NCBI RefSeq assembly: GCF_900156915.1
Contig: NZ_LT732535.1
Location: forward strand, 1,626,554 to 1,690,553
Reading direction: 5' to 3'
Length of the DNA: 64,000 nucleotides
DNA from: Sediminibacillus massiliensis
Lineage (GTDB): Bacteria; Bacillota; Bacilli; Bacillales; Amphibacillaceae
Part shown: in pieces, positions 8,244 through 17,270 of the stretch
Layout: each line of letters starts with the position of its first letter
How positions within the stretch are numbered: the first letter of the stretch is position 1
Program-made: the position numbers and the translations under genes
Notes under the pieces: generated by a model
What the model saw: only the letters and a program-made list of their open reading frames with translations
What the model was told of the DNA's origin: nothing
Databases searched by the model: none

Positions 8244-9767
8244 TTGAAAAATTTTAGAAAGACCTTTCTGCTTGTTTTTATCATTACAGTTCTTGCTTTT
8301 CTACCACTTACAGAACAAATACAGCAAGTATCTCTCAATGCTTCAGATGAATTAACAGCGGAGAGTGTTAACCAAAAAGCCGATTTGTCGGCACAAATCA
8401 ACGAAATTTTGAGCATAGAGCAACTGGATGGAAGTATTGCAGGAGTTAGCGTCAGGGATGCGGTTACAGGTGAGGTTTTGTACGATAAGAATGGAGATAC
8501 CAGACTCCACCCCGCTTCCAATATGAAGCTCTTGACTAGTACTGCGGCTCTGGAAACCTTAGGTAAAGAGTATCGGTTTTCAACAGAGGTTTTGACGGAC
8601 GGAAATCAAAAAGGGAAAGTTCTGCATGGAAATCTCTATCTAAAAGGAAAAGGAGATCCGACATTACTTGAGAAGGATTTGGATCAGTTTGCAGAGGATT
8701 TAAAAAAGCAAGGCATAAAAAAAATCAAAGGGGATTTAATCGGTGACGACACTTGGTATGATGATGTACGTTTATCTTTAGATTTAAATTGGTCTGATGA
8801 ACCTTACTATACTGGCGCCCAAGTATCTGCATTGACACTTTCTCCTGATACCGATTATGATGCAGGAACTGTCATTGTAGAAGTCCTTCCTGCTGACAAA
8901 GAAGGCGAACCCGCCCAGGTGCGAATGACACCCGAGAACGAATACATAACGATTGTTAACAAATCAAAGATGGTTGCAGCAGACCAGTCAAAAGACATAT
9001 CGATTGAAAGAGAACATGGAAGCAACAATATCGTTATCGAAGGTACAATGCCTATCGACGGTTCAGCATCCAAGTCATGGTCTACTGTCTGGGAACCTAC
9101 GGGTTATGCGGTAGATGTCTTTAAAAAGTCACTGGAGGACGAAGGAATTAAGTTTATCGGCCAATCAGATACAATCACCGCTTCGACTCCGGAAAAAGCA
9201 AAATTGCTGACATCTAAACATTCAATGACATTAGAAGAATTGCTTGTCCCATTTATGAAATTAAGCAATAACGGACATGGCGAAGTATTAACAAAAGAGA
9301 TGGGAAAGGTAGTCCATGGGGAAGGAAGCTGGGATAAAGGAATTGAAGTAATTGAAGACACAATGACCGATTTAGGGGTTAATCCAGACACCATTTTACT
9401 CCGTGACGGTTCAGGCATGTCACACAAAAATTATATTCCCGCCAATGACCTCTCTCAATTATTGTTTGCAGTTCAGCAAAAAGAGTGGTACCCGGCATTC
9501 GAATATTCCCTGCCGGTAGCTGGAGAATCGGAGAGGTTTACAGGAGGCACATTACGTTCCCGGATGAAAGAAGATCCAGTAAAAGGGAATGTCCTTGCTA
9601 AAACCGGCTCGCTAACAAGTGTTTCTGCCCTGTCAGGATACGTTCACTCCCAGCATGGCGAAAAATTCATTTTCTCCGTGATGATTAATAACTATCTTGG
9701 ATCAAGTGGAGGAATCAGAGACGTGGAAGACAGGATAGCAACAGTTCTTGCCAAACATGAGTTTTAA
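8244..9767 (+). CDS. dacB: D-alanyl-D-alanine carboxypeptidase/endopeptidase, PBP4 type (peptidase S13)
   Basis: About 507 aa. The start is placed at TTG 8244, 10 bases after GGAGG, giving a clean signal peptide or anchor (KNFRKTFLLVFIITVLAFL); an ATG at 8223 would put the Shine-Dalgarno inside the gene. The S13 catalytic triad is present: SxxK in HPASNMKLL (about residue 92), SxN in MKLSNNGHGE, and KTG in LAKTGSLTS. The large inserted domain between SxxK and SxN is present, as in DacB/DacC. The enzyme trims pentapeptide stems or cross-links outside the membrane. In B. subtilis the homologue is dacC (PBP4a). Followed by a strong terminator. Confidence 0.93.
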   Translation: MKNFRKTFLLVFIITVLAFLPLTEQIQQVSLNASDELTAESVNQKADLSAQINEILSIEQLDGSIAGVSVRDAVTGEVLYDKNGDTRLHPASNMKLLTSTAALETLGKEYRFSTEVLTDGNQKGKVLHGNLYLKGKGDPTLLEKDLDQFAEDLKKQGIKKIKGDLIGDDTWYDDVRLSLDLNWSDEPYYTGAQVSALTLSPDTDYDAGTVIVEVLPADKEGEPAQVRMTPENEYITIVNKSKMVAADQSKDISIEREHGSNNIVIEGTMPIDGSASKSWSTVWEPTGYAVDVFKKSLEDEGIKFIGQSDTITASTPEKAKLLTSKHSMTLEELLVPFMKLSNNGHGEVLTKEMGKVVHGEGSWDKGIEVIEDTMTDLGVNPDTILLRDGSGMSHKNYIPANDLSQLLFAVQQKEWYPAFEYSLPVAGESERFTGGTLRSRMKEDPVKGNVLAKTGSLTSVSALSGYVHSQHGEKFIFSVMINNYLGSSGGIRDVEDRIATVLAKHEF

Positions 9768-9776
9768 CATTTTTCA

Positions 9777-9819
9777 AAAGAAGCCGTTCCGCTAATTGAT
9801 GCGGAACGGCTTCTTTTAT
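9777..9819 (+). terminator. Intrinsic terminator of the PBP4 gene
   Basis: Perfect stem AAGCCGTTCCGC...GCGGAACGGCTT followed by TTTTA. Confidence 0.92.
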
Positions 9820-9930
9820 TGGATTCCTAATCTTCTTCATGAAAATTTTACAAAATTGTAATATTAAGCAGATGTAAATTATGTTAAATTGGTAAATGTG
9901 ACTGAAAAACTCGTTTTGGGAGGGACAAAA

Positions 9931-10125
9931 ATGGAAACTGTCGAATATTTTAAAACGGAAATTGAAGAGTTGAGGCTGCAAATGTACGATGCCTATGCAG
10001 AAGATCCTACTGGCAATCGAGTATTGACTATCTCTCAAAAGCTTGACAAGGTAATTAACAAAGTACAGAAAATGAAAGTAAATGATAAGATACATTTTAA
10101 CAAAAAAGATATCTATTCCTGGTAA
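9931..10125 (+). CDS. Spo0E-family aspartyl-phosphate phosphatase
   Basis: A 64-aa two-helix protein with the family motif SQKLD at residues 35-39 (ISQKLDKVINKVQK). Spo0E-like proteins dephosphorylate Spo0A~P and delay sporulation; the motif Asp contacts the active site. The start at 9931 follows GGGAGGG; an in-frame ATG at 9889 lacks a site. Family members number several per Bacillaceae genome, so the specific paralogue cannot be named. Confidence 0.88.
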   Translation: METVEYFKTEIEELRLQMYDAYAEDPTGNRVLTISQKLDKVINKVQKMKVNDKIHFNKKDIYSW

Positions 10126-10158
10126 TATAAAGAATAAACAGCCACTATACAGACGTCC

Positions 10159-10410
10159 TTACTTAGCTTCCTCATCTGCCGTCATTTCAGAGTCCTCTAC
10201 TAGATATGCTGAATGCAATGGTTTATCGGAATTTACAGAAAAGTTGTTATCAACTAAGTACCATGTGTCGGAAGATAAGTACCGTGAAATACATACCCCG
10301 AACATACCAAAATGTAGTCAATGCCACTAAACTGATTCTCGCAAACATCGAGGCATCAACTTTATATGCAATGAATTCCTGTGCTTCCACGGCAAATACA
10401 CGGCAACACT
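10159..10410 (-). pseudogene. Possible frameshifted small gene (two reading frames with coding character)
   Basis: The 508-base gap between the Spo0E-like gene and the small membrane gene contains a minus-strand open segment from ATG 10305 to TAA 10159 (48 aa), including SDTWYLVDNNFSVNSDKP and LVEDSEMTADEEAK. A second open segment in another frame lies just upstream (about 10410-10240) and includes EAQEFIAYKVDASMF and ARISLVALTTFWYVRGMY. Composition and continuity suggest one protein of about 85-90 aa broken by a frameshift near 10270-10300. No family recognised. It could instead be chance; both are weakly supported. Confidence 0.3.
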
Positions 10411-10633
10411 GTCATTAATACTTAAATAGATAATAAATATGTATTTTTTTAACTGGGACGTCTTTCCAATCATTTTATATAATACGTACTTTAAAAGCCA
10501 GGCGTTACTGCTCTGCTTTTACCCAAAGTAAAAAAATGGGATAGAATGGTGTGCCCAACTTAATATTCGGAAGTAGTGATTGATGGATAACTATTTTCAA
10601 CCGCCATATTGAACTGATACATTTTACTCTCAA

Positions 10634-10801
10634 TCATAACTCTTGTTTTTTTCTATCTTCCATTAATGAGTAAATAAATGTTAGTATGAACCCAGCACCC
10701 AGGCCGATGAATATACCTACACCTGGATTGTCCAGTGCCATCCCGATACCCAGGCCAATGAACAATCCACCAGGAATGATAAAGCTGCTTTTCTTATTCA
10801 A
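10634..10801 (-). CDS. Small glycine-rich membrane protein
   Basis: About 55 aa: NKKSSFIIPGG followed by two short hydrophobic, glycine-repeat segments (LFIGLGIGMALDNPG and IFIGLGAGFILTFIY) and a charged EDRKKQEL end. The internal duplication of IGLGxG suggests a hairpin of two packed helices. Start at TTG 10801, eight bases after GGGGG; GTG at 10816 is the alternative. Similar short orphan proteins occur in Bacillaceae without assigned function. Confidence 0.6.
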   Translation of the reverse strand: MNKKSSFIIPGGLFIGLGIGMALDNPGVGIFIGLGAGFILTFIYSLMEDRKKQEL

Positions 10802-10964
10802 ATTGACAACCCCCACTTTATAGAAATTTCTCTCTTTTTAAACTTATCATAATTTGCCGAAAGAAAGAACAGTCTTGAGATGGACATTGCAATAGAAAAT
10901 GTCACCATTTGCCTGCAATAGTAACGACACAAAATAGATAAACTACGCCATATTGGAGTGTGGC

Positions 10965-11180
10965 TTCCTATCATCCTTCCCAAATTGAATGTAGTCCAAC
11001 GCTGCGGAAAAACACTCGCTTTCCGTGGGGAACGCTTCAGCTTCCTCGGTGCAAAGCCCGCCCCTGCGGGATCTTCAGACTGTTCCTTTCCCACAGGAGT
11101 CTCGCATTTTTCCTCCGCTTCATTAGTTTTCTGATCAAGTGAGAAGTTGTTCTAAAGTATGTCTAACATGAGGTATTCCT
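10965..11180 (+). repeat. Dispersed intergenic repeat, copy 2 (near full length)
   Basis: Contains the head GCTGCGGAAAAACACTCGCT, then TTCCGTGGGGAACGCTTCAG, a variable centre, GGGATCTTCAGACTGTTCCT, and the closing arm GTCTCGCATTTTTCCTCCGC. This is followed by the tail GATCAAGTGAGAAGTTGTTC. The two ends are inverted copies, so the unit can fold into a long hairpin. Lies between divergently placed small genes. Confidence 0.85.
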
Positions 11181-11204
11181 AACATTAAAATTCATAAAAT
11201 CCCT

Positions 11205-11530
11205 AACAGCGAAGGCAGAACACGCAGACTCCTGTGGGAACAGCAAAGGTTTTCGATGGGGCGAGTAATAGCAGTCCCACGAGTCTGAACATCCCGAGTG
11301 ATGGGTCTGCGTCTTCTAGTTAAGCTTCGCAGCAAATTTCTCGACCCATGGTTTTCGGTGGGACGAGTAATCGCAGTCCCAAAGGGAGGAGGGAAGCTTA
11401 TTCAAGTGGTCCCCTGGCTGAGGCCGTGCCCGCGGAAAGCGAAATGTTCTACCGTAGCGAGGCCATGCACACAACAATCATCAGAACAACAAGAAATAAA
11501 ATTTTCACTATGTCGCAGTTTGTCTCAATT
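11205..11530 (+). repeat. Dispersed intergenic repeat, copy 3 (composite and rearranged)
   Basis: Contains GGTTTTCGGTGGGACGAGTA-type sequence twice (near 11250 and 11350), the ACTCAAGTGGTCCCCTGGCT-like centre, GCGGAAAGCGAAATGTTCT, and the tail TTCACTATGTCGCAGTTTGT. The segments also occur at 28.8-29.0 and 43.1-43.5 kb. Open frames across it are repeat-derived, not genes. Together with copy 2 this accounts for most of the 878-base gene-free stretch 10817-11694. Confidence 0.8.
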
Positions 11531-11659
11531 ATGAATCCTAATGAGTTGATAAAGCATTTAAAAAAGACTTTTGAATGGAAGTATAGTCTTCTATCCTACC
11601 ATATTCGTATGTCGCCTCCTTCTGGGAGGGAGTCATTTTGTGGGAGATGGCAATGACAT

Positions 11660-11697
11660 AACAAAAAAGCCGGGTCAACTGACCGGCCTTTTTGTTA
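11660..11697 (-). terminator. Intrinsic terminator overlapping the stop of the YhgE/Pip gene
   Basis: AAAAAGCCGGTCAGTTGACCCGGC-type hairpin on the minus strand with a T-run. The stop codon TAA at 11697-11695 lies in its foot. Confidence 0.85.
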
Positions 11698-14600
11698 TGC
11701 TTCTTGTTCTGTAAAGTTTTGTCTTTTCTTCGCTTTTACCGCAAAAAACACCAATGTACCGAGATGGAAGAAAAGGAATATACCTGCCAAGATCATTAAA
11801 TCTGGAACAGCAGATCCATTCAGTGAAATAACTTGCCGGAATACATCAATCGAGTAAGTCATCGGCAGAAAAGGATTCACTTGTTGGAAAAAGCCACTCA
11901 ATAATTCTACCGGGAAAGCTCCTCCCGCTGCGCTTAACTGCATAACCATCATAATGAGGACGATAAATCTTCCCGGGTTGCCGAATACAACTGCAAAAAA
12001 TTGGACAAGAGCCATGAACGCCATAGAAGTGACGATAGCTACTAAGAACAACTCAGGAGCACTGAAAGGGTCAAGTCCTATCCATAGCAGGATCGACGTC
12101 ATAATTACTGCCTGCAAAATTGATACAAACAATAATACGGAGAACTTACTGAACCACCAGGCGAAGCCTCCTGTCGGTTCTGAACTTGGCACTCCTACCG
12201 GGAACAACAAACAGACTACAATTGCCCCAAGGAATAAAGCGACCGACATCATATAAGGTGCCATTCCGTATCCATAATTTGGTGAATTGGAGACTTCATG
12301 ATTCTCTAAATGGGTCGGTGATGAGAACATATCCGCATTGTCATTTTCGGATTGAACGCCATTCAAGGCTTCTGAACCTTCTCTCAATCTTTTGGCAAGT
12401 TCGGAAGTCCCGGTAAGCAATTCATTAGACCCTTCATTTAGTTGGTGGGCACCATCATTTAACTCTTGAGATCCCCCTTCTAACTCCTCCAATCCACTAT
12501 GAAGGGATTCGGCCCCTCCTTGTAACTGGGACATGCCACCGGACAACTCATCTGCTCCCTTATTCAGACTTTGGCTGTTTTGGCTCAAGGATTCTGATCC
12601 AGAGGCAAGAGTTTCTCCACTTTCATCAAGTTCAGCAGACCCGGAAGACAAGTCCTCACCTGCCCGGACCAGTTTATCGCTTCCTTCGGTAAGAGTTCCG
12701 GACTGACCAGCCAATCGCTCCGAACCATTCGTTAATTCTTCGCTGCCATCCATTAAATCTTCCGAACCATGAAGAAGCCTGCTGGATTGTTCATTCAATT
12801 TAGATGCACCGGATTCAAGCTGTGCTGCTCCATCGCGAAGCTGATTAACTCCACCAGTGTATAGTTCGATTCCTTCGTTCAATACCTGGGCACCTTGGTC
12901 AATCTCATCGATTCCAGACTTTATCATGGTAGTATTTTCAGCGAGTGATTGAAGGCCATCACCAAATTGGGCGCTGCTGTCATACAATGACCCCAGATTT
13001 GAAGAAAACTCTGAAATACTTCCTTGTAATGTACCGGCTTCCTGACCAACAATGGATGATTCCAGAAGCTTATTTCCGTCTCGAAGTTGCTGTGCACCAT
13101 TAATTAGTCCACCTATACTGACTACTGATTCCTCGGAATTGGAGCTTGTACCGATCTTTTCAGAAGATTGTATAGCCGAAGAAAGCTTTTCCACACTCCC
13201 TGTTAACTGCTCTGTATTCAAAGTCACTGACTGCTCTGACTGCACAACTTTCAGCTCATTTATAACTGCCTGTTTTTGTTCCTCATCTAAGTTATCCATA
13301 TTGGACACTGTTTCGATTAGTTGGGTGTCATTTGTTTGTTTTTGCTGTTTCAATTGTTGTGTAGCTTTATCAATATTGTCTGTAACTGCAGCCAGCGCTT
13401 CATTCATCTCAGTGGTATTTACTTCACTCTGACTTTGCGGCTGATTTTGTGCTAACTGTTCTTTCAGCTTATATAACCCCTGCACAAGTTCATCGGCCTG
13501 TTCGGATGAACCTTTCAGTGATTGGGCAAGCACATCTACTTTCTCTTTTAATTCTTTACTTCCTTCATATAGGGTACTGATACCTTGATTCAGTTCTTCT
13601 CCCTTGCCAGCCAACGTTTTAGCACCATTCTCCACTTGATCGATTCCTGGTGCCACTTGGTCTGACAATGCTTCAGAGAGTTGGCTGCTCCCTTCAACAA
13701 GTTCCTCATTATTCTCTGAAAGTAATTCTGCACCCTGCAATTGTTGAGTCAGACCAGTGTCTAACCGGGCCACTCCGCTCGTGTATTCTTCCACACCGGA
13801 TTGATAATCTTCCAGTCCTGAAGCATAATTTTTCAAACCTTCAGTCAAAGTCGACATACCAACGGAGTATTGATGAAGACCGTCATCAAGAGCAGAAACA
13901 TTATTCGTGTATTTTACTATCCCTGTATGAAGCTTTTCCGTCCCTTCCGTGTACTTTACAAGTCCATTATGCAATTCGTTTACACCATCTGTATATTTAG
14001 CCAGACCATCTGACAGCTCTTCCGCGCCCGAGGCCGCCGAAGCAATGTGCACGGCAATCTCATCGCTTCCCTCTTCCGCAGTTCCAAGTCCGTTTTTGAA
14101 CGTAACCGTGCTCTCTGAAAGTTTGACGAGATTATCTTCCAATTGTTCATTACCTGATTCCAAATCAGCTGCACCGTCAGCTGCCTCGTGCATCCCTTCA
14201 TTTAAATCCTGTAATTGGCCAAGCATGGCTTGGGCATATTGCTTTGTTACGGTTTCCGCAATTTCTCTGTCCAGGTGCTCTGCAGCAGACTCGCTGATTC
14301 TTTTCACCATGAAACTTCTGCCTGCGTTTGTGTAGTATTCCAAATCCATTTGTTTGGGTTCATCCTCGAAAACAGTTGCAGCATATGCTGAAAAGTTTTC
14401 CGGAATGATAATGGACATATAGTATTCTCCATTTTCGACTCCGTCCATGGCTGTTTTCCTGTCCGTGAATTCCCAGCCCAGGCTTTCATCTTCTTGTAAT
14501 TTTTCTATTAGTTCATCGCCAATCTTCAATGTTTCGCCATTATACTCTGCAGCTGCATCTTCGTTAACGACCGCTACTGGAATATTTTCTGTATTCCCGA

Positions 14601-14727
14601 ATGGATTCCAGCTGGCTTTTAAGAAGATACTCGCATAAATCATCGGAATAAATAACAGACCGATCACCACGATCAGCAATTTTCGGTTTTGGAAAAGGGT
14701 TTTCCACTCGGCTTTCAGCATTCTCAT
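11695..14727 (-). CDS. YhgE/Pip-family (phage infection protein-like) membrane protein
   Basis: A 1010-aa protein. The N-terminal domain has one membrane span and the family segment NIPVAVVNEDAAAEYNGE. A very long central region of about 600 residues follows an 11-residue rhythm of L-x-x-G-x-x-x-L (e.g. LQGGAESLHSGLEELEGG), predicted as an extracytoplasmic helical rod. Five or six C-terminal membrane spans of ABC-2 type follow. Lactococcal Pip is a phage receptor; YhgE proteins are linked to type VII secretion (YueB) in some Firmicutes. No WXG100 or EssC gene is here. It overlaps the Rrf2 gene by 4 bases, so the two are coupled. GGAGG precedes the ATG. Confidence 0.92.
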   Translation of the reverse strand: MRMLKAEWKTLFQNRKLLIVVIGLLFIPMIYASIFLKASWNPFGNTENIPVAVVNEDAAAEYNGETLKIGDELIEKLQEDESLGWEFTDRKTAMDGVENGEYYMSIIIPENFSAYAATVFEDEPKQMDLEYYTNAGRSFMVKRISESAAEHLDREIAETVTKQYAQAMLGQLQDLNEGMHEAADGAADLESGNEQLEDNLVKLSESTVTFKNGLGTAEEGSDEIAVHIASAASGAEELSDGLAKYTDGVNELHNGLVKYTEGTEKLHTGIVKYTNNVSALDDGLHQYSVGMSTLTEGLKNYASGLEDYQSGVEEYTSGVARLDTGLTQQLQGAELLSENNEELVEGSSQLSEALSDQVAPGIDQVENGAKTLAGKGEELNQGISTLYEGSKELKEKVDVLAQSLKGSSEQADELVQGLYKLKEQLAQNQPQSQSEVNTTEMNEALAAVTDNIDKATQQLKQQKQTNDTQLIETVSNMDNLDEEQKQAVINELKVVQSEQSVTLNTEQLTGSVEKLSSAIQSSEKIGTSSNSEESVVSIGGLINGAQQLRDGNKLLESSIVGQEAGTLQGSISEFSSNLGSLYDSSAQFGDGLQSLAENTTMIKSGIDEIDQGAQVLNEGIELYTGGVNQLRDGAAQLESGASKLNEQSSRLLHGSEDLMDGSEELTNGSERLAGQSGTLTEGSDKLVRAGEDLSSGSAELDESGETLASGSESLSQNSQSLNKGADELSGGMSQLQGGAESLHSGLEELEGGSQELNDGAHQLNEGSNELLTGTSELAKRLREGSEALNGVQSENDNADMFSSPTHLENHEVSNSPNYGYGMAPYMMSVALFLGAIVVCLLFPVGVPSSEPTGGFAWWFSKFSVLLFVSILQAVIMTSILLWIGLDPFSAPELFLVAIVTSMAFMALVQFFAVVFGNPGRFIVLIMMVMQLSAAGGAFPVELLSGFFQQVNPFLPMTYSIDVFRQVISLNGSAVPDLMILAGIFLFFHLGTLVFFAVKAKKRQNFTEQEA

Positions 14728-15248
14728 AGTCTGCCATCCTCCGAAGCGATGATATGGTGAATAGCCTGGATATGTTTCTTCGTCGGTTTTTCATTCCAAT
14801 TGATCAGACTGAAATTTTTGGTGCCCGTGGTTTCAAAAAGGATGTCTTCCACAGTCACTGACTTTAACGTATTTAAATAGGTAAGCTGGGCTTCATAAAA
14901 TACGTTGCTTAATATCGCCTCTCCCTTCCCAGCCACTTCTGACTCAGGAAACACTGTTTCCATCAATCCAGTCGCTTCATAGAAGTGCTGCTCACCTTCA
15001 ATCGCAAGAAATAAATCCTTGGCTGTGATTTCGGAAGGCAGCTTTGCCAAGGTGAAACCTCCTTGGTTGCCAGAAACAGAAGTAATTAACCCATTGACAA
15101 CAAGTTTCCTCATTACTTTCTTTAAATAGGTTGGTGATACACGCAGTCGTTCACTTACCACATCACTCTTCACAGGAATATCTTTCTCCTGGGTAGCGAG
15201 CATTGCCAAAATACCAGCCGCCTGCTCCACTCCGCTTTTTATTTTCAT
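14724..15248 (-). CDS. Rrf2-family (YwnA-like) transcriptional regulator
   Basis: 174 aa from ATG 15248, chosen for AAAAAGGAG ten bases upstream; an ATG at 15293 gives a non-conserved extension. It has a winged HTH with the Rrf2 core (SDVVSERLRVSPTYLKKVMR, then the VSGNQGGFTLAKLP wing). The [2Fe-2S]-binding Cys cluster of IscR/NsrR is absent, so it is a cluster-free YwnA-type repressor. It is longer than usual (about 140-150 aa) because of a C-terminal extension. Being translationally coupled to the Pip-like gene, it probably controls that unit. Confidence 0.88.
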   Translation of the reverse strand: MKIKSGVEQAAGILAMLATQEKDIPVKSDVVSERLRVSPTYLKKVMRKLVVNGLITSVSGNQGGFTLAKLPSEITAKDLFLAIEGEQHFYEATGLMETVFPESEVAGKGEAILSNVFYEAQLTYLNTLKSVTVEDILFETTGTKNFSLINWNEKPTKKHIQAIHHIIASEDGRL

Positions 15249-15282
15249 TGCTTCAAGACTCCTTTTTGGACTTTCATTATCC

Positions 15283-15323
15283 ATTATAGACATTAAATGT
15301 ACACGAAAGATTATAGACCTTAA
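15283..15323 (-). promoter_or_regulatory. Direct repeats ATTATAGAC(A/C)TTAA upstream of the Rrf2-Pip operon
   Basis: ATTATAGACATTAA (15283-15296) and ATTATAGACCTTAA (15310-15323) are near-identical 14-mers offset by 27 bases, in the promoter region of the regulator. Likely operator sites for autoregulation; inference from repeat and position. Confidence 0.45.
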
Positions 15324-15392
15324 TGAGGTTGTTTGGCAAGACTTTTAAAAAACGACATAATGACGCATTATTCTATTTCAGTTTCTACCAAC

Positions 15393-15428
15393 AGAAAAAA
15401 ACGTCTGGTCAGTCATACCCAGACGTTT
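15393..15428 (-). terminator. Intrinsic terminator of the SET-like MFS gene
   Basis: AACGTCTGG...CCCAGACGTT stem with a T-run on the minus strand, 17 bases past the stop. Confidence 0.85.
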
Positions 15429-15444
15429 TCTCCATTAGATATAT

Positions 15445-16692
15445 TCATATTTTGATATCTTTTAACAATCTGCCTCTTCTTCTTTCTTTCCCAGCAATTA
15501 ATAGAATAAACAATCCAACCCCTGTAAAAATGATACAAATGGTAAACACATTTTCATAGCTTAGAAGAGAAGAAAAGTACCCAAACAACAAAAATCCGGC
15601 AGTAGAGCCTATTTTCTGTGCATTCATATATAAGGTGGTAGCCGTCCCTTGTTCTTGAGGAATGAAATTTTGAAAATAAGTAACTGCCAACCCTGCAGTT
15701 ATCGCAACATTAGCTGCACTAAGGATCTGCAAGGGATATATTTGCCATGGTGCTGAGACATTCCACATCAGTAAAAAATAAAGAAAGGAGAACAAAAAGC
15801 CTAACCGGATCAACCTTCCTAGATCCCATTTCGTTGCCATGATACCGAACATGATCATCAAAGGTACCTCGAACACTGGCGGCACACTGAAAATGACGCC
15901 GACATGAGCTTCCGTGCCGCCAAGCGTTTTGGTGACAAACTGTGGTATGTTCTGCATATTGATGGTTGTGGCCGCATGAAGCAGAAACATAGCGACTATA
16001 TTGGCAAAGATAAATGGTTTAAATATAAACCTTCCAAGTGCAACTTGTCTGCCGCTCATATCTTGTTTTTTCGGCTCATCTTTTAAAAAGAATACAATCG
16101 CAATGATGGATAAAAAGAATCCAAGCGCTACCATTAAAAACAGGCCTTCAAAATCGACGAAAACCAAAACCCATCCAGCAAATGCCGGTCCTACAGTCCA
16201 AGCTAGAGCGGAAAACATCCGAAACACATTCATTACATATGGAACTTCCTTCTTTGGCACCTCAGACTCCTCGAGTACCTCTCTGGCATGTGCCCATAGC
16301 TGCGGCATGGTGGCAGACGCCATGCCAAGGAGAAAGAAGGCAACAAAGGACAAGACATAATAGTCTCGGATATAAGCAAACCCAATGTAGCCCAGTATTG
16401 CGGCTAATGACGTTACAATCAGCAACAGCTTTCTGCTTATACTCCTGTCAGAAAGTTTTCCTATATATGTACTGATCACAACCCCGCCTATCGCCATTAC
16501 GGTCATAAATACACCGTATGCCATATTACTCATTCCTACTACATCAATCCCAAATATGGAGGAAAAGGGAATAAACAGGGACATTGACAGACCAAACATA
16601 AAATTCAACAGAAGGAGAATGGGAAAAGAAGGAATTTTCCAAACGAGAACTATCCGATGCTTCGCGGAAGTCAACATTCTTTTGAACAACAC
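15445..16692 (-). CDS. MFS transporter, sugar-efflux (SetA/SetB)-like
   Basis: A 415-aa, 12-span major facilitator. The GxLSDRSISRKLLL loop between TM2 and TM3 and the WTVGPAFAGWVL motif C are characteristic of proton-driven exporters. The overall pattern (LLLLNFMFGLSMSLFIPFSS at TM1) resembles the Set sugar-efflux group. The substrate is not predictable. Start is GTG at 16692, after AGGATGG; ATG at residue 6 is the alternative. Monocistronic, with its own terminator. Confidence 0.85.
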   Translation of the reverse strand: MLFKRMLTSAKHRIVLVWKIPSFPILLLLNFMFGLSMSLFIPFSSIFGIDVVGMSNMAYGVFMTVMAIGGVVISTYIGKLSDRSISRKLLLIVTSLAAILGYIGFAYIRDYYVLSFVAFFLLGMASATMPQLWAHAREVLEESEVPKKEVPYVMNVFRMFSALAWTVGPAFAGWVLVFVDFEGLFLMVALGFFLSIIAIVFFLKDEPKKQDMSGRQVALGRFIFKPFIFANIVAMFLLHAATTINMQNIPQFVTKTLGGTEAHVGVIFSVPPVFEVPLMIMFGIMATKWDLGRLIRLGFLFSFLYFLLMWNVSAPWQIYPLQILSAANVAITAGLAVTYFQNFIPQEQGTATTLYMNAQKIGSTAGFLLFGYFSSLLSYENVFTICIIFTGVGLFILLIAGKERRRGRLLKDIKI

Positions 16693-16895
16693 AGCATTCC
16701 ATCCTATCTTTCTTTGATTTTGTTAACGATTTCTTTTAAATTACTGACTTATTATCCCATCATCCATCTTTATAAACAACCGATACGTCCTCTAAGGTAT
16801 TTTTACGTTTATTTGACGATATAATTACATCCGCCTTTCCCGATTTCTTCGGTTTTACATACCTTATAGTAATAGTGAATAAGGAGGTGGATCGA

Positions 16896-17036
16896 ATGGG
16901 CTACTATGGCGGATATGGCTACCCTGGTGTTGGCGGTGCAGGCTACGGCGGGGGTTATGGCGGAGGAAACAACTTCGCTTTGATTGTTGTTTTGTTTATT
17001 CTTTTGATCATTGTTGGCGCAGCTTACTTCAAGTAA
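16896..17036 (+). CDS. YjcZ-family small sporulation-associated protein
   Basis: 46 aa. A Gly/Tyr-rich head ([24 protein letters not shown]) is followed by [20 protein letters not shown] and ends FK. This is the signature of the YjcZ/YrhG-like family of tiny single-span proteins abundant in spore formers. A perfect AAGGAGGTGG lies five bases before ATG. Function unknown; B. subtilis homologues are expressed in sporulation. Confidence 0.92.
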   Translation: MGYYGGYGYPGVGGAGYGGGYGGGNNFALIVVLFILLIIVGAAYFK

Positions 17037-17162
17037 ACCACTTTTTCGCATTGGTTTCTGCTTGTAAGCCCAATCTTTCTTGTCCAAAATCTCCATGACA
17101 TTAAACAAAAGGCTTCTCATAAAGGAAACTACTCAATAATTTTTGTGACCCAAGATTTTTCC

Positions 17163-17189
17163 AAACCCCAGTGGCACTGGGGTTTTTTT
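17163..17189 (+). terminator. Intrinsic terminator after the YjcZ-like gene
   Basis: CCCCAGTGGCACTGGGG stem followed by seven T. Confidence 0.85.
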
Positions 17190-17270
17190 GAAATTCACTA
17201 CCACCAAGTATGTTTCCTTTATATAAGAACACACTATTAGGACTACTTTTACTAACCAGGAGCGAACACA

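Noticed and set aside
11298..11656. Overlapping open frames of 78 and 102 codons
   Set aside because: They lie wholly in repeat copy 3 and recur with the repeat, so they are not genes.
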